A stretch of 12,180 bases of DNA from Rhodocyclaceae bacterium (GTDB lineage Bacteria; Pseudomonadota; Gammaproteobacteria; Burkholderiales; Rhodocyclaceae): assembly GCA_013821865.1 (NCBI GenBank), contig PNJM01000050.1, positions 1-12,180 of the forward strand, given 5' to 3'. The stretch's first letter is position 1. Every line of letters begins with the position of its first letter. The notes under the pieces are model-generated. The model did no database searches. It had not been told where the DNA came from and saw nothing but the letters and a program-made list of their open reading frames with translations. Shown here piece after piece: positions 5,777-12,180 of the stretch. The position numbers and the translations under genes were made by a program.

Positions 5777-6760
5777 ATGGACACCCGGAAGAAACAGACC
5801 CTTCTCGTCATTGCGCTGACGGCGATCGCGCTGGTGGCCATGATCGCCGCCTATTTCTCGCCGATCTGGTGGGTGGCGCTGACTGCGCCGAACTACCCGA
5901 AGGATGCCTTCCCGGACGGCATCCGCATCCATTTCCATTTCGACGGCGTATATAACGGCTGCACCACGGCGCCGAAGGGCAGCCGTCTGCAGAGCGAGAT
6001 CGTCCAGCAGGACCTCTCCGAGCAGGTCGAGCGCTACAACCCGGTGACCGGCGCGGGCAAGGACGTCGACAAGGGCGCCAAGGGGCTCGACTGCGTGCAT
6101 GAGATGAACACCATCAACCACTACGTCGGCATGTATCCGATTGCAACCGGTTCTCCGGTCGAACTCCGCCTGTCGAAGTTCATCTTCGGCTTCTTCGCCG
6201 TGATGCTGGCGGGCTTCATGTCGACGCAGCGCAAGCGGCGGCTCGCGATTCTCGGCGCGGGCTTCGCCGCGGTGACCGCATGGATGGTGGCGGACCAGAT
6301 CGCATTGGGCCATTTGGACACGTTCGCCGACTACTACTACAAGGAGGCGAGCGCCTTCTTCAACCAGCCCGACGTGCTGGCGCGCTGGGTCGCCAATCTT
6401 AAATTTGCAACCTATGCGGCGATCGCAGGGCTGGCGGCGGCCATGGTCATCGTCCTGCTCGGGGTGTGGAAGATCCGCGGCTTCTCGCTGCTGCTGGCCC
6501 TGGTGCCGGCGCTGCTGCCGATCTATTTCCTCATCGATTACGCCGGCTGGCTGTGGTTCTTCGGCCACAACCTCCACCCCTGGGGCGCCTTCACCGTCAA
6601 GCCGTTCATGCCCACGGTCTTCGGCGAAGGCAAGGTGGCGCAGTTCTCCACCTACTCCTATCCCTACTGGGGCTATGGCCTGCTCATGATCGTTTTCCTC
6701 GCCCTGGTTCTGGCCCTGCTGATCCGCCGCAAACAGATGCGCGAAGAGATGGCGGAGTAA
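5777..6760 (+). CDS. nosB: NosB, membrane protein of clade II nos clusters
   Basis: The 327-residue protein has about six membrane helices: roughly 8-27, 133-149, 155-173, 208-230, 236-262 and 299-316. Between helices 1 and 2 lies a soluble region, probably periplasmic, with C62 (YNGC), C106 and the segment C-V-H-E-M-N-T-I-N-H-Y-V-G-M (106-119), whose His, Met and Cys could bind a metal. NosB is known as a gene of clade II clusters and of epsilonproteobacteria such as Wolinella; its biochemical role is not established. ATG 5777 was preferred because the protein then starts with a short charged tail before helix 1. The in-frame ATG at 5696 begins directly after a hairpin and has no ribosome binding site. 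GGCGAG (5762-5767) is a modest ribosome binding site. The call rests on topology, motif and its place between the cytochromes and nosD. Confidence 0.82.
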   Translation: MDTRKKQTLLVIALTAIALVAMIAAYFSPIWWVALTAPNYPKDAFPDGIRIHFHFDGVYNGCTTAPKGSRLQSEIVQQDLSEQVERYNPVTGAGKDVDKGAKGLDCVHEMNTINHYVGMYPIATGSPVELRLSKFIFGFFAVMLAGFMSTQRKRRLAILGAGFAAVTAWMVADQIALGHLDTFADYYYKEASAFFNQPDVLARWVANLKFATYAAIAGLAAAMVIVLLGVWKIRGFSLLLALVPALLPIYFLIDYAGWLWFFGHNLHPWGAFTVKPFMPTVFGEGKVAQFSTYSYPYWGYGLLMIVFLALVLALLIRRKQMREEMAE

Positions 6761-6765
6761 TCATC

Positions 6766-8100
6766 GTGCGCGCGCTTGCGCTGCTGGCGCTGGCGGCCGG
6801 CGGACTGGCCCTGGCGGCATCGATCGCGGAACTGCCTCCCGGCATGGGGGCGCCTGCATCGGCCGGCTGGGGCTCGTCGATGGAACGCGCGCCAATGCCC
6901 AAGGCGCCGAACGTGCCGCAACTCCCCTGGTTTCAGACGCTGGTCGACCAGGCGCCGGCGGGGTCGGTGCTCAAGCCGCCGCCCGGCGCCTACTCCGGAC
7001 CGGTCCTGGTCAGCAAGCCCTTGATCATCGACGGCGGCGGCCAGGTCACCATCGACGGCGGCGGCCAGGGCACGGTGTTCGTGCTGGAAGCCGGCAACGC
7101 CAGCCTGCGCGGCGTGCGTCTCACCAACTCCGGTTCGTCGCATGATTCCGACGACGCCTGCCTCAACGTCCGCGGCAGCAACAACCTGATCGAGTCGCTG
7201 GTCATCGACAACTGCCTGTTCGGCATCGACCTCAAGCAGTCCAACGACAACATCGTGCGCGGCAACCGCATCAGTTCCAAGCCGCTCGACCTGGGCATGC
7301 GCGGCGACGGCCTGCGCCTGTGGTACAGCATGAACAACCGCATCGAGTCGAACGAAGTCATCGACTCTCGCGACATGGTGGTGTGGTACTCCAACGGCAA
7401 CCTGTTCAGGAACAACCTCGGCCGGCGCAGCCGCTACTCGATTCATTTCATGTTCGCCAACGACAACATCGTCGAGGGCAACCGCTTCTACGACAATGCC
7501 GTCGGCGTGTATCTGATGTACACCGAGAAAGTGCATGTGCGCAACAACGTCATCTCGCATGCCACCGGCGCCACCGGCATGGGAATAGGTTTCAAGGAAG
7601 CGTCGGATTCGGTCGTCGAAGGCAACGAGATCATCTATTGCGCCGTGGGCATCGGCTCCGACTACTCGCCGTTCCAGCCCGGCACCAGGATCGAGTTCCG
7701 CGGCAACCGTATCGCCTACAACGGCATCGGCATCCTGTTCACCAGCGACCTGGGCGGCAACATCGCCACGGGCAACACTTTCGAAGGCAACCTGAGCCAC
7801 GTCGCCCAGGTAGGCCGCGGCTCCTCCGGCCTGAACCGGTGGCACGGGAATTACTGGGACGATTACCAGGGCTTCGACCGCGACGGCGACGGGGTGGGCG
7901 ACACACCCTACGAGTTGCATGCCTTCGCCGACCGCATCTGGATGGAAATCCCGCAGGCGCGCTTCTTCAAGACCGCCCCGGCCCTTGAAGCGCTGGATTT
8001 CCTCGAGCGGCTGGCGCCCTTCTCCAGCCCTGAATTGATCCTGCGCGACGAGAAGCCCCGCTTCCAACACTCGGCACAGCCGAATCATGGGCGAAGCTGA
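6766..8100 (+). CDS. nosD: NosD, periplasmic beta-helix protein for CuZ assembly
   Basis: The 444-residue NosD has a Sec signal (VRALALLALAAGGLALAAS) and a long right-handed beta-helix with repeated 'N-x-I-x-x-N' rungs between about residues 85 and 345. It ends with the family motif GNYWDDYQGFDRDGDGVGD (361-379). NosD works with the NosF/NosY ABC transporter and NosL in delivering copper and building CuZ in the periplasm. The start is GTG 6766, set by GGCGGAG (6751-6757) 8 bases upstream and by the signal peptide; it lies 5 bases after the nosB stop. The frame is open farther upstream, but that stretch is nosB in another frame. The 3' end overlaps nosG by 14 bases. Residues 88-103 contain a near-exact duplicated rung (IDGGGQVT, IDGGGQGT). 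Confidence 0.95.
   Translation: MRALALLALAAGGLALAASIAELPPGMGAPASAGWGSSMERAPMPKAPNVPQLPWFQTLVDQAPAGSVLKPPPGAYSGPVLVSKPLIIDGGGQVTIDGGGQGTVFVLEAGNASLRGVRLTNSGSSHDSDDACLNVRGSNNLIESLVIDNCLFGIDLKQSNDNIVRGNRISSKPLDLGMRGDGLRLWYSMNNRIESNEVIDSRDMVVWYSNGNLFRNNLGRRSRYSIHFMFANDNIVEGNRFYDNAVGVYLMYTEKVHVRNNVISHATGATGMGIGFKEASDSVVEGNEIIYCAVGIGSDYSPFQPGTRIEFRGNRIAYNGIGILFTSDLGGNIATGNTFEGNLSHVAQVGRGSSGLNRWHGNYWDDYQGFDRDGDGVGDTPYELHAFADRIWMEIPQARFFKTAPALEALDFLERLAPFSSPELILRDEKPRFQHSAQPNHGRS
7027..7069 (+). repeat. nosD: 24-bp tandem duplication inside nosD
   Basis: The same 19 bases occur at 7027-7045 and 7051-7069, giving a 24-bp period that encodes the repeated rung IDGGGQ(V/G)T. Near identity at DNA level suggests a recent duplication or gene conversion, or a codon preference applied to the same residues. 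It fits the repetitive beta-helix fold. Confidence 0.7.
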
Positions 8101-8953
8101 CAAATCGGTGCCAGAGCAGGCGGCCGGCGCGCCGGCCAAAAAGCCGCCGTTGTCGCAGGCCAGGCGCCAGGCCGCCCGGCGCCGCTTCATCCGTTCGGCC
8201 CTGCTCGCAACCGGGGTCATCGGCTTCTCGCTGCTCGGCTACCTCCCGGTGGTCTACGCCAAGCGCCCCCGCCTGCGCCCGCCCGGCGCACTGGACGAAA
8301 AGGATTTCCTCGCTTCCTGCATCAAGTGCGGCCAGTGCGTGCAGGTCTGCCCGGTGCGCGCCATCCGGCTGGCCGACCTGGACGAAGGCTTCGGCGTCGG
8401 CGTGCCCTACATCGATGCACGGGAACAGGCTTGCGACTTCTCCTGCGACGCCGTGCAATGCGTGCTGGCCTGCCCGACGGGGGCGCTGGTGTACAGGAAG
8501 CCCGTCTTCATGCCCGTACGCGAAGGCGCGCGCCTGGCCAAGCCGCCTATCCTGCGCGCCAAGGAAAAGGATCCCGAACCGACTCTCGAAATACGCGAGC
8601 GCATGGGCGTGGCCAAACTGGTGCGGCCGGAGGCCTGCCTCGCCATGCAGGGCAAAGGTTTCAAGGGCCAGGCGCGCGGCGCCGATTTCAAGGGGCGCAT
8701 GCGCTACATGGACGTCGACCGCTGGAAGCCGATCCCGGTGCGCGAGCATCCCTACAACGTGGATCTGTGCGACCTGTGCGTGCGCGAATGCCCGATCCAG
8801 GGCGCAATCTCGCTCGAACCGGCCGAACCCGGCGCCGGCTCCAGCCGCATGACCCCGGTGGTGCATGAGCCCTGCGTCGGCTGCGGCGTGTGCGAAATGA
8901 TCTGTCCGGTCGAGCCGACGGCGATCGCGGTCGAAGAGCGGGCCGTGTGGTGA
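8087..8953 (+). CDS. nosG: NosG, NapG-like polyferredoxin with Tat-type N-terminus
   Basis: The 288-residue protein has a basic N-terminus with R31-R32-R33-F34-I35-R36 followed by a hydrophobic stretch (38-57), a Tat-type signal as in NapG, so it probably acts on the periplasmic face. Four cysteine groups fit [4Fe-4S] clusters: C78/C81/C84/C88-Pro, C116/C120/C125/C129-Pro, C228/C231/C235-Pro with C184 a possible fourth ligand, and C263/C266/C269/C273-Pro. By analogy with NapG/NapH it passes electrons from the quinol-oxidising NosH towards periplasmic cytochromes. It overlaps nosD by 14 bases and is followed by nosH after 4 bases, suggesting coupled translation; no strong ribosome binding site was seen. 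The name nosG rather than napG rests on its place in the nos operon. Confidence 0.92.
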   Translation: MGEADKSVPEQAAGAPAKKPPLSQARRQAARRRFIRSALLATGVIGFSLLGYLPVVYAKRPRLRPPGALDEKDFLASCIKCGQCVQVCPVRAIRLADLDEGFGVGVPYIDAREQACDFSCDAVQCVLACPTGALVYRKPVFMPVREGARLAKPPILRAKEKDPEPTLEIRERMGVAKLVRPEACLAMQGKGFKGQARGADFKGRMRYMDVDRWKPIPVREHPYNVDLCDLCVRECPIQGAISLEPAEPGAGSSRMTPVVHEPCVGCGVCEMICPVEPTAIAVEERAVW

Positions 8954-8957
8954 CGCC

Positions 8958-9926
8958 ATGAAAGGCCAGCTTCTCGATTCCGTCAAGGTGATGCTGGGGC
9001 GCGAGGTGCGCAAGCCGGAGCGGTTCTCCGGGAAGGCCCGGCAGATTCACCAGTTGAAGCGCCTCAACAAGGCCGAGTTCGAGGCGGCCAAGGAACACGC
9101 CCGCGCCCACGGCCTGCGCGGCAACAAGTGGCGCAACCGGCGCTGGGCGGCGCTGATCGCCGCCAACCTGCTGTTCGTCGTCTCGTTCTGGCTCGACATC
9201 CAGATCCTCGAGGGCGCGCTGACGGCATCGCGCTTCGTCGGCTTCCACATGATCGATCTCAACTCGGCGCTGCAGGTGATGCTGGCACACAAGCACATCC
9301 TGGTGAACCTGGTCATCGGTACGGCGACGATATTCCTCCTCTGGCTGCTGCTGGGCGGCCGCACGTTCTGCTCGTGGGTCTGCCCCTATCACCTGGTGGC
9401 CGAACTGGCCGAGAAGCTGCATCTCAAGCTCGCCGAGAAGAAGATCGTCACCGGCCATGAGTTCCACCGCGGAAGCCGCACCGTGTTCTGGCTGCTGTTC
9501 AGCCTGATGACCTGGGTCACCGGCTATACCGTCTTCGAAACCGTCTCGCCCACGGGTATACTGAGCCGGGCGCTGATCTACGGACCCGGACTGGCGCTGG
9601 GCTGGATACTCGTGCTGCTGCTGTTCGAGGTTTTCTATTCGCGCCGCGCCTGGTGCCGTTATGTGTGTCCGATCGGGCTTACCTACGGGGCGGTCGGGAT
9701 CCTGTCGCCGGTTAGGGTTTATTACCGCCTCGAACATTGTTTCCATGAAGGCGATTGCCGCAAGGTGTGCCTGGTGCCCCACGTGCTCGACGCCGTCATC
9801 AAGGGGCGCTCGCCGGAGGCGGAAATGCCGATCGGGCCGGACTGCACGCGCTGCGGCCTCTGCGTGGATGTCTGCCCGAGCGGCGCGCTGCGCTACGACA
9901 TCAAGGGACTGAGCAAGCTGCTGTAG
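8958..9926 (+). CDS. nosH: NosH, NapH-like membrane iron-sulfur protein
   Basis: The 322-residue protein has a long soluble N-terminus, then about four to five membrane helices (64-80, 113-133, 175-195, 207-227, perhaps 238-250). It carries the two cytoplasmic C-x3-C-Pro motifs of the NapH/NosR family (C138-x3-C142-P, C233-x3-C237-P). The C-terminus has one complete [4Fe-4S] motif, C296/C299/C302/C306-Pro, and a less usual one, C261-x5-C267-x3-C271. NapH-type proteins are proposed to oxidise quinol together with NapG. The gene follows nosG after 4 bases. The N-terminal 60 residues are charged (many K, R, E), so they probably stay in the cytoplasm. Its stop is 5 bases before nosF. Confidence 0.93.
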   Translation: MKGQLLDSVKVMLGREVRKPERFSGKARQIHQLKRLNKAEFEAAKEHARAHGLRGNKWRNRRWAALIAANLLFVVSFWLDIQILEGALTASRFVGFHMIDLNSALQVMLAHKHILVNLVIGTATIFLLWLLLGGRTFCSWVCPYHLVAELAEKLHLKLAEKKIVTGHEFHRGSRTVFWLLFSLMTWVTGYTVFETVSPTGILSRALIYGPGLALGWILVLLLFEVFYSRRAWCRYVCPIGLTYGAVGILSPVRVYYRLEHCFHEGDCRKVCLVPHVLDAVIKGRSPEAEMPIGPDCTRCGLCVDVCPSGALRYDIKGLSKLL

Positions 9927-9931
9927 AGAAA

Positions 9932-10828
9932 ATGATCCGCTTCGACAACGTCTCCAAGACCTTCAGGCGCAATCGCGTCCTGGACGGCATCAGCCTCGAG
10001 ATCGGCCTGGGCGAGCGCGCCGCCCTGATCGGCTCGAACGGCGCCGGCAAGACCACGCTGATCCGCTGCCTGCTCGGGGAATACACCCACGAAGGCGAGG
10101 TTGCCGTCGATGGCAAAGCCCCGCGCCCGAATCGCACCACGGTGCTGGCCGCAATCGGCTTCGTGCCCCAGCTGCCGCCGCCGCTGAAGATGCCGGTCGG
10201 CCAGTTGATCGGCTTCGCCGCCTCGCTGTGCAATTCCGACGGGGAGCGCATCGCCGAGCTGGCGCTGCGCCTCGGCCTCGATGTTTCCAAAGTCGATGCG
10301 CAGCCCTTCGTCAAGCTCTCCGGCGGCCAGAAGCAGAAAATCCTCATCGCCATCGCGCTGGGCCGCGACAGCAAGGTCCTCATCATGGACGAACCGGCGG
10401 CCAACCTGGATCCGGAAGCGCGCAAGATTTTCTTCGAGCTGCTCGCCGAACGGCAGGACAGCACCACCATGCTCATCTCCAGCCACCGCCTGAACGAAGT
10501 GGCGACGCTGGTGAACCGCGTCGTCGAACTCGACATGGGCCGCGTCGTGCTGGACGACTGCGTGGCGGACGACGTCTCGCTCTCCGGCCTGCTCGATTGC
10601 CGCATCGAGGTGCGCCGTCCCGAACCGGCCTTCGTGAAAGCCGTGGGCGCATGGAATTTCCGCGACACGGGCCACGGGCTGGCATGGGAGGGCACCGTGG
10701 CCGGGCCCGACCGGCTGCGCTTCATCGGCATGCTGTCGCGCTACGTCGCCATCATCACCGACATCTCGATGCGCGAACGGAACAACGAGGCCGGCAACGT
10801 ATGCGTGCGTCGCGTCGCCGGTTCCTGA
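9932..10828 (+). CDS. nosF: NosF, ABC transporter ATPase for NosZ maturation
   Basis: The 298-residue ATPase has Walker A G34-S-N-G-A-G-K40-T-T, Q-loop Q80, signature L129-S-G-G-Q133, Walker B with D153-E154, and the H-loop H185. The region after about 215 is a C-terminal domain as in other NosF. It powers NosY, and the NosFY complex with NosD hands over material (copper or sulfur) needed for CuZ. ATG 9932, with AGAGAA just upstream, gives a normal N-terminus (MIRFDNVSKTF); a longer open frame overlaps nosH and was not used. The last 28 bases overlap the start of nosL, so the two are probably translationally coupled. Confidence 0.95.
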   Translation: MIRFDNVSKTFRRNRVLDGISLEIGLGERAALIGSNGAGKTTLIRCLLGEYTHEGEVAVDGKAPRPNRTTVLAAIGFVPQLPPPLKMPVGQLIGFAASLCNSDGERIAELALRLGLDVSKVDAQPFVKLSGGQKQKILIAIALGRDSKVLIMDEPAANLDPEARKIFFELLAERQDSTTMLISSHRLNEVATLVNRVVELDMGRVVLDDCVADDVSLSGLLDCRIEVRRPEPAFVKAVGAWNFRDTGHGLAWEGTVAGPDRLRFIGMLSRYVAIITDISMRERNNEAGNVCVRRVAGS

Positions 10829-11271
10829 TCGAGCTGGCTGCGGCCGGCTTCGTTTTGACGCCGCTCGCAGGGGCACTCTCCGGCTGCTCGCGCCGGGAGT
10901 TGCCGGAAGGCATGGCCGAGATCAAATGGGATCGCGACACCTGCGTGCGCTGCAGCATGGTGATCAGCGACCGGCGCTTCGCCGCGCAGGTGCACGGCGG
11001 CCCGAAAAAGCAGACCTTCAAATTTGACGACATGGGCTGCGTGGTGTTCTGGCTGAAAAGCCGGGAATGGGGCAATGAGGCGGCAACGAAGATCTGGGTC
11101 GCCGATTCGGGCGGGGGCGACGAAGTGGCGTGGCTCGATGCGCGCCAGGCACGCTACGTCGGCGGCAGGGTTTCGCCCATGGGCTACAACTTCGCCGCCG
11201 TGCGCGGCGCCCTGCCCGGCAGCCTCGACTTCACGGACATGCGGCAGCACATCCTGGCCAAGGGGAAGTAA
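10801..11271 (+). CDS. nosL: NosL, copper-binding lipoprotein (Tat-type signal)
   Basis: The 156-residue protein starts inside the end of nosF. Its N-terminus S4-R-R-R-F-L-I fits a twin-arginine motif. The hydrophobic stretch ends in the lipobox L26-S-G-C29, so the mature protein would be lipid-anchored at C29. The family core is present: D46-T-C48-V-R-C51-S-M53, then D76-D77-M78-G79-C80, and S125-P-M-G-Y-N. NosL binds Cu(I) through Cys/Met/His ligands and supplies NosDFY during NosZ assembly. Its place between nosF and nosY differs from the common nosDFYL order. ATG 10801 has no strong ribosome binding site, so it probably depends on translation of nosF. The family call is firm; the export route is read from motif only. 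Confidence 0.92.
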   Translation: MRASRRRFLIELAAAGFVLTPLAGALSGCSRRELPEGMAEIKWDRDTCVRCSMVISDRRFAAQVHGGPKKQTFKFDDMGCVVFWLKSREWGNEAATKIWVADSGGGDEVAWLDARQARYVGGRVSPMGYNFAAVRGALPGSLDFTDMRQHILAKGK

Positions 11272-11277
11272 GGGAAA

Positions 11278-12105
11278 ATGAAGGATCTCTGGCTCACCGC
11301 CAAGCTGGACATCGTCGAGTCGCTGCGCGCGCGGTGGTTCCTCATCTACTGCCTGGTCTTCGGCGGCATCGTCGCCATGCTCTTCGTCTTCGGGCTGACC
11401 GAATCGCGCGTGCTGGGGTTCATCGGCCTGTCGCGATTGCTGGTCACCTATATCCAATTGTGCATGGCCATTTTGCCGATTTTCGTGCTCATTACCACGG
11501 TACGCTCGGTCGCCGGCGACCGCGAGGCGGGCGTGTTCGAGTACCTGCTGTCGCTGCCCGTCGGGCTGGCCGCCTGGTTCTGGGGCAAGATCCTCGGCCG
11601 CTACCTGGTGATTTTCCTGCCGGTGTTCGCCGCCATGGCCGGCGCCGTGCTGTGGGCGCTGGTGCGCGGCATCGAGGTGCCCTGGGGCATGTTCGCCTAC
11701 TACACGGCGCTGCTGGCCGTCATGGGCTGGTGCTTCCTCGGCATGGGCATGCTGGTCTCGGCCCTGGCGCGCAGCACCGACGTCGCCCAGGGCATGGCGT
11801 TCATGCTGTGGCTGACGCTGCTGCTGTTCCTCGACCTCATCCTGCTCGGCGTCATGATCCAGGGGCATGTGCGGCCCGAGGTGGCAGTGGGCATCGCGCT
11901 GGCCAATCCGCTGCAGGTGTTCCGCACCGCGGCGCTGGCGCTGTTCGACCCTCAGCTCATCGTGCTCGGTCCGTCCGCCTTCGTGATTCTCGACGCGTTC
12001 GGCGCCACGGGCTACAAATTGTTTGCGCTGATTTACCCGACTGCGGTCGGCGCGCTGTGCGCCGGCGCCGGCTACCTGTTCTTCCGGCGGGGCGACCTGC
12101 CCTGA
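11278..12105 (+). CDS. nosY: NosY, ABC-2 type permease for NosZ maturation
   Basis: The 275-residue membrane protein has six hydrophobic segments (about 20-40, 53-75, 105-128, 138-162, 172-195, 247-269). It has the ABC-2 permease motif around 79-95 (G-D-R-E-A-G-V-F-E-Y-L-L-S-L-P-V). It partners NosF and NosD in CuZ assembly. GGGAAA just before ATG 11278 is a fair ribosome binding site, and the gene begins 6 bases after the nosL stop. Length matches the family. It is the last nos gene seen. Confidence 0.95.
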   Translation: MKDLWLTAKLDIVESLRARWFLIYCLVFGGIVAMLFVFGLTESRVLGFIGLSRLLVTYIQLCMAILPIFVLITTVRSVAGDREAGVFEYLLSLPVGLAAWFWGKILGRYLVIFLPVFAAMAGAVLWALVRGIEVPWGMFAYYTALLAVMGWCFLGMGMLVSALARSTDVAQGMAFMLWLTLLLFLDLILLGVMIQGHVRPEVAVGIALANPLQVFRTAALALFDPQLIVLGPSAFVILDAFGATGYKLFALIYPTAVGALCAGAGYLFFRRGDLP

Positions 12106-12147
12106 GCATTCGTTTTTTCGCTGTGTCCGAAAACAAAGGGGGGCCAC

Positions 12148-12180
12148 ATGCGGAGGATGACTGACAGTCTATGCCTGGCG
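12148..12180 (+). CDS. Start of an unidentified gene, cut by the window edge
   Basis: An ATG at 12148, four bases after a purine-rich AAAGGGGGG ribosome binding site, opens 11 codons (MRRMTDSLCLA) that run off the window. A second ATG at 12157 follows CGGAGG directly, too close to be used. It lies 42 bases after nosY on the same strand, so it may continue the operon. Too short to identify. The gap 12106-12147 is AT-rich with a T run and a weak fold only. Confidence 0.4.
   Translation, partial: MRRMTDSLCLA

Noticed and set aside
6673..8220. A 515-codon - strand frame opposite nosD
   Set aside because: Antisense shadow, with composition dominated by Val, Ala, Asp, His and Gly typical of reversed GC-rich genes; nosD is clear on the + strand.
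12109..12135. AT-rich T-run and A-run after nosY as a terminator
   Set aside because: The possible stem is short, mostly A-T and needs a bulge; it is too weak to call.
10741..12147. A 468-codon - strand frame opposite nosL and nosY
   Set aside because: Low-complexity His/Gln/Glu-rich translation with no domain; nosL and nosY on the + strand have full family motifs.

Overview
The window is a nitrous oxide reductase (nos) gene cluster of the clade II (Sec-exported, 'atypical') kind. It most likely comes from a GC-rich betaproteobacterium of the Rhodocyclales type (Dechloromonas/Azospira-like). The lineage is inferred from protein style, codon use and gene content, not from a search. No mobile element, CRISPR array, rRNA or tRNA was seen. 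No nosR or nosX lies inside the window, as expected for clade II clusters.

Layout. (1) 1-558: a terminator-like hairpin, then a napF-like cytoplasmic ferredoxin gene on the + strand. (2) 559-1853 (or 1898), - strand: a diheme c-type cytochrome whose stop codon abuts the napF stop, and a one-TM FixH/YtkA-like protein with Met/Cys residues that could bind copper. (3) 1854-2110: a divergent control region with an FNR/DNR-type palindrome. (4) 2111-4402: nosZ, with a Sec signal, all seven CuZ histidines, a complete CuA site and a heme-free C-terminal helical extension. (5) 4430-4466: a strong hairpin with a U-rich tail. (6) 4489-5656: a monoheme and a diheme cytochrome c, each with a clear ribosome binding site. 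A second FNR-type box lies between them. (7) 5777-12105: nosB, nosD, nosG, nosH, nosF, nosL, nosY, tightly packed and partly overlapping. (8) 12148-12180: the first codons of a further gene cut by the window edge.

How the parts work together (established families plus inference). NosZ reduces N2O to N2 in the periplasm. NosG (Tat-type polyferredoxin) and NosH (membrane Fe-S protein), relatives of NapG/NapH, probably take electrons from quinol. The c-type cytochromes probably relay electrons to CuA. NosD, NosF and NosY form the ABC-type maturation system for CuZ, and NosL is the copper-binding lipoprotein that serves it. NosB is a clade-II-specific membrane protein of unknown role. NapF and the FixH-like protein are plausible Fe-S and copper accessories.

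The most coherent unlabelled signal is regulatory. Three 14-bp FNR/DNR-type palindromes (1337-1350, 1952-1965, 4842-4855) each sit 21-22 bp upstream of a -10-like hexamer. They face the - strand cytochrome, nosZ, and the diheme cytochrome/nosB operon. This suggests three co-regulated transcription units. The genes are mostly a known system. The regulatory geometry, the Tat-plus-lipobox NosL, the nosF-nosL-nosY order, the heme-free NosZ tail beside a stand-alone monoheme cytochrome, and the poorly characterised accessory proteins are the points worth a second look.
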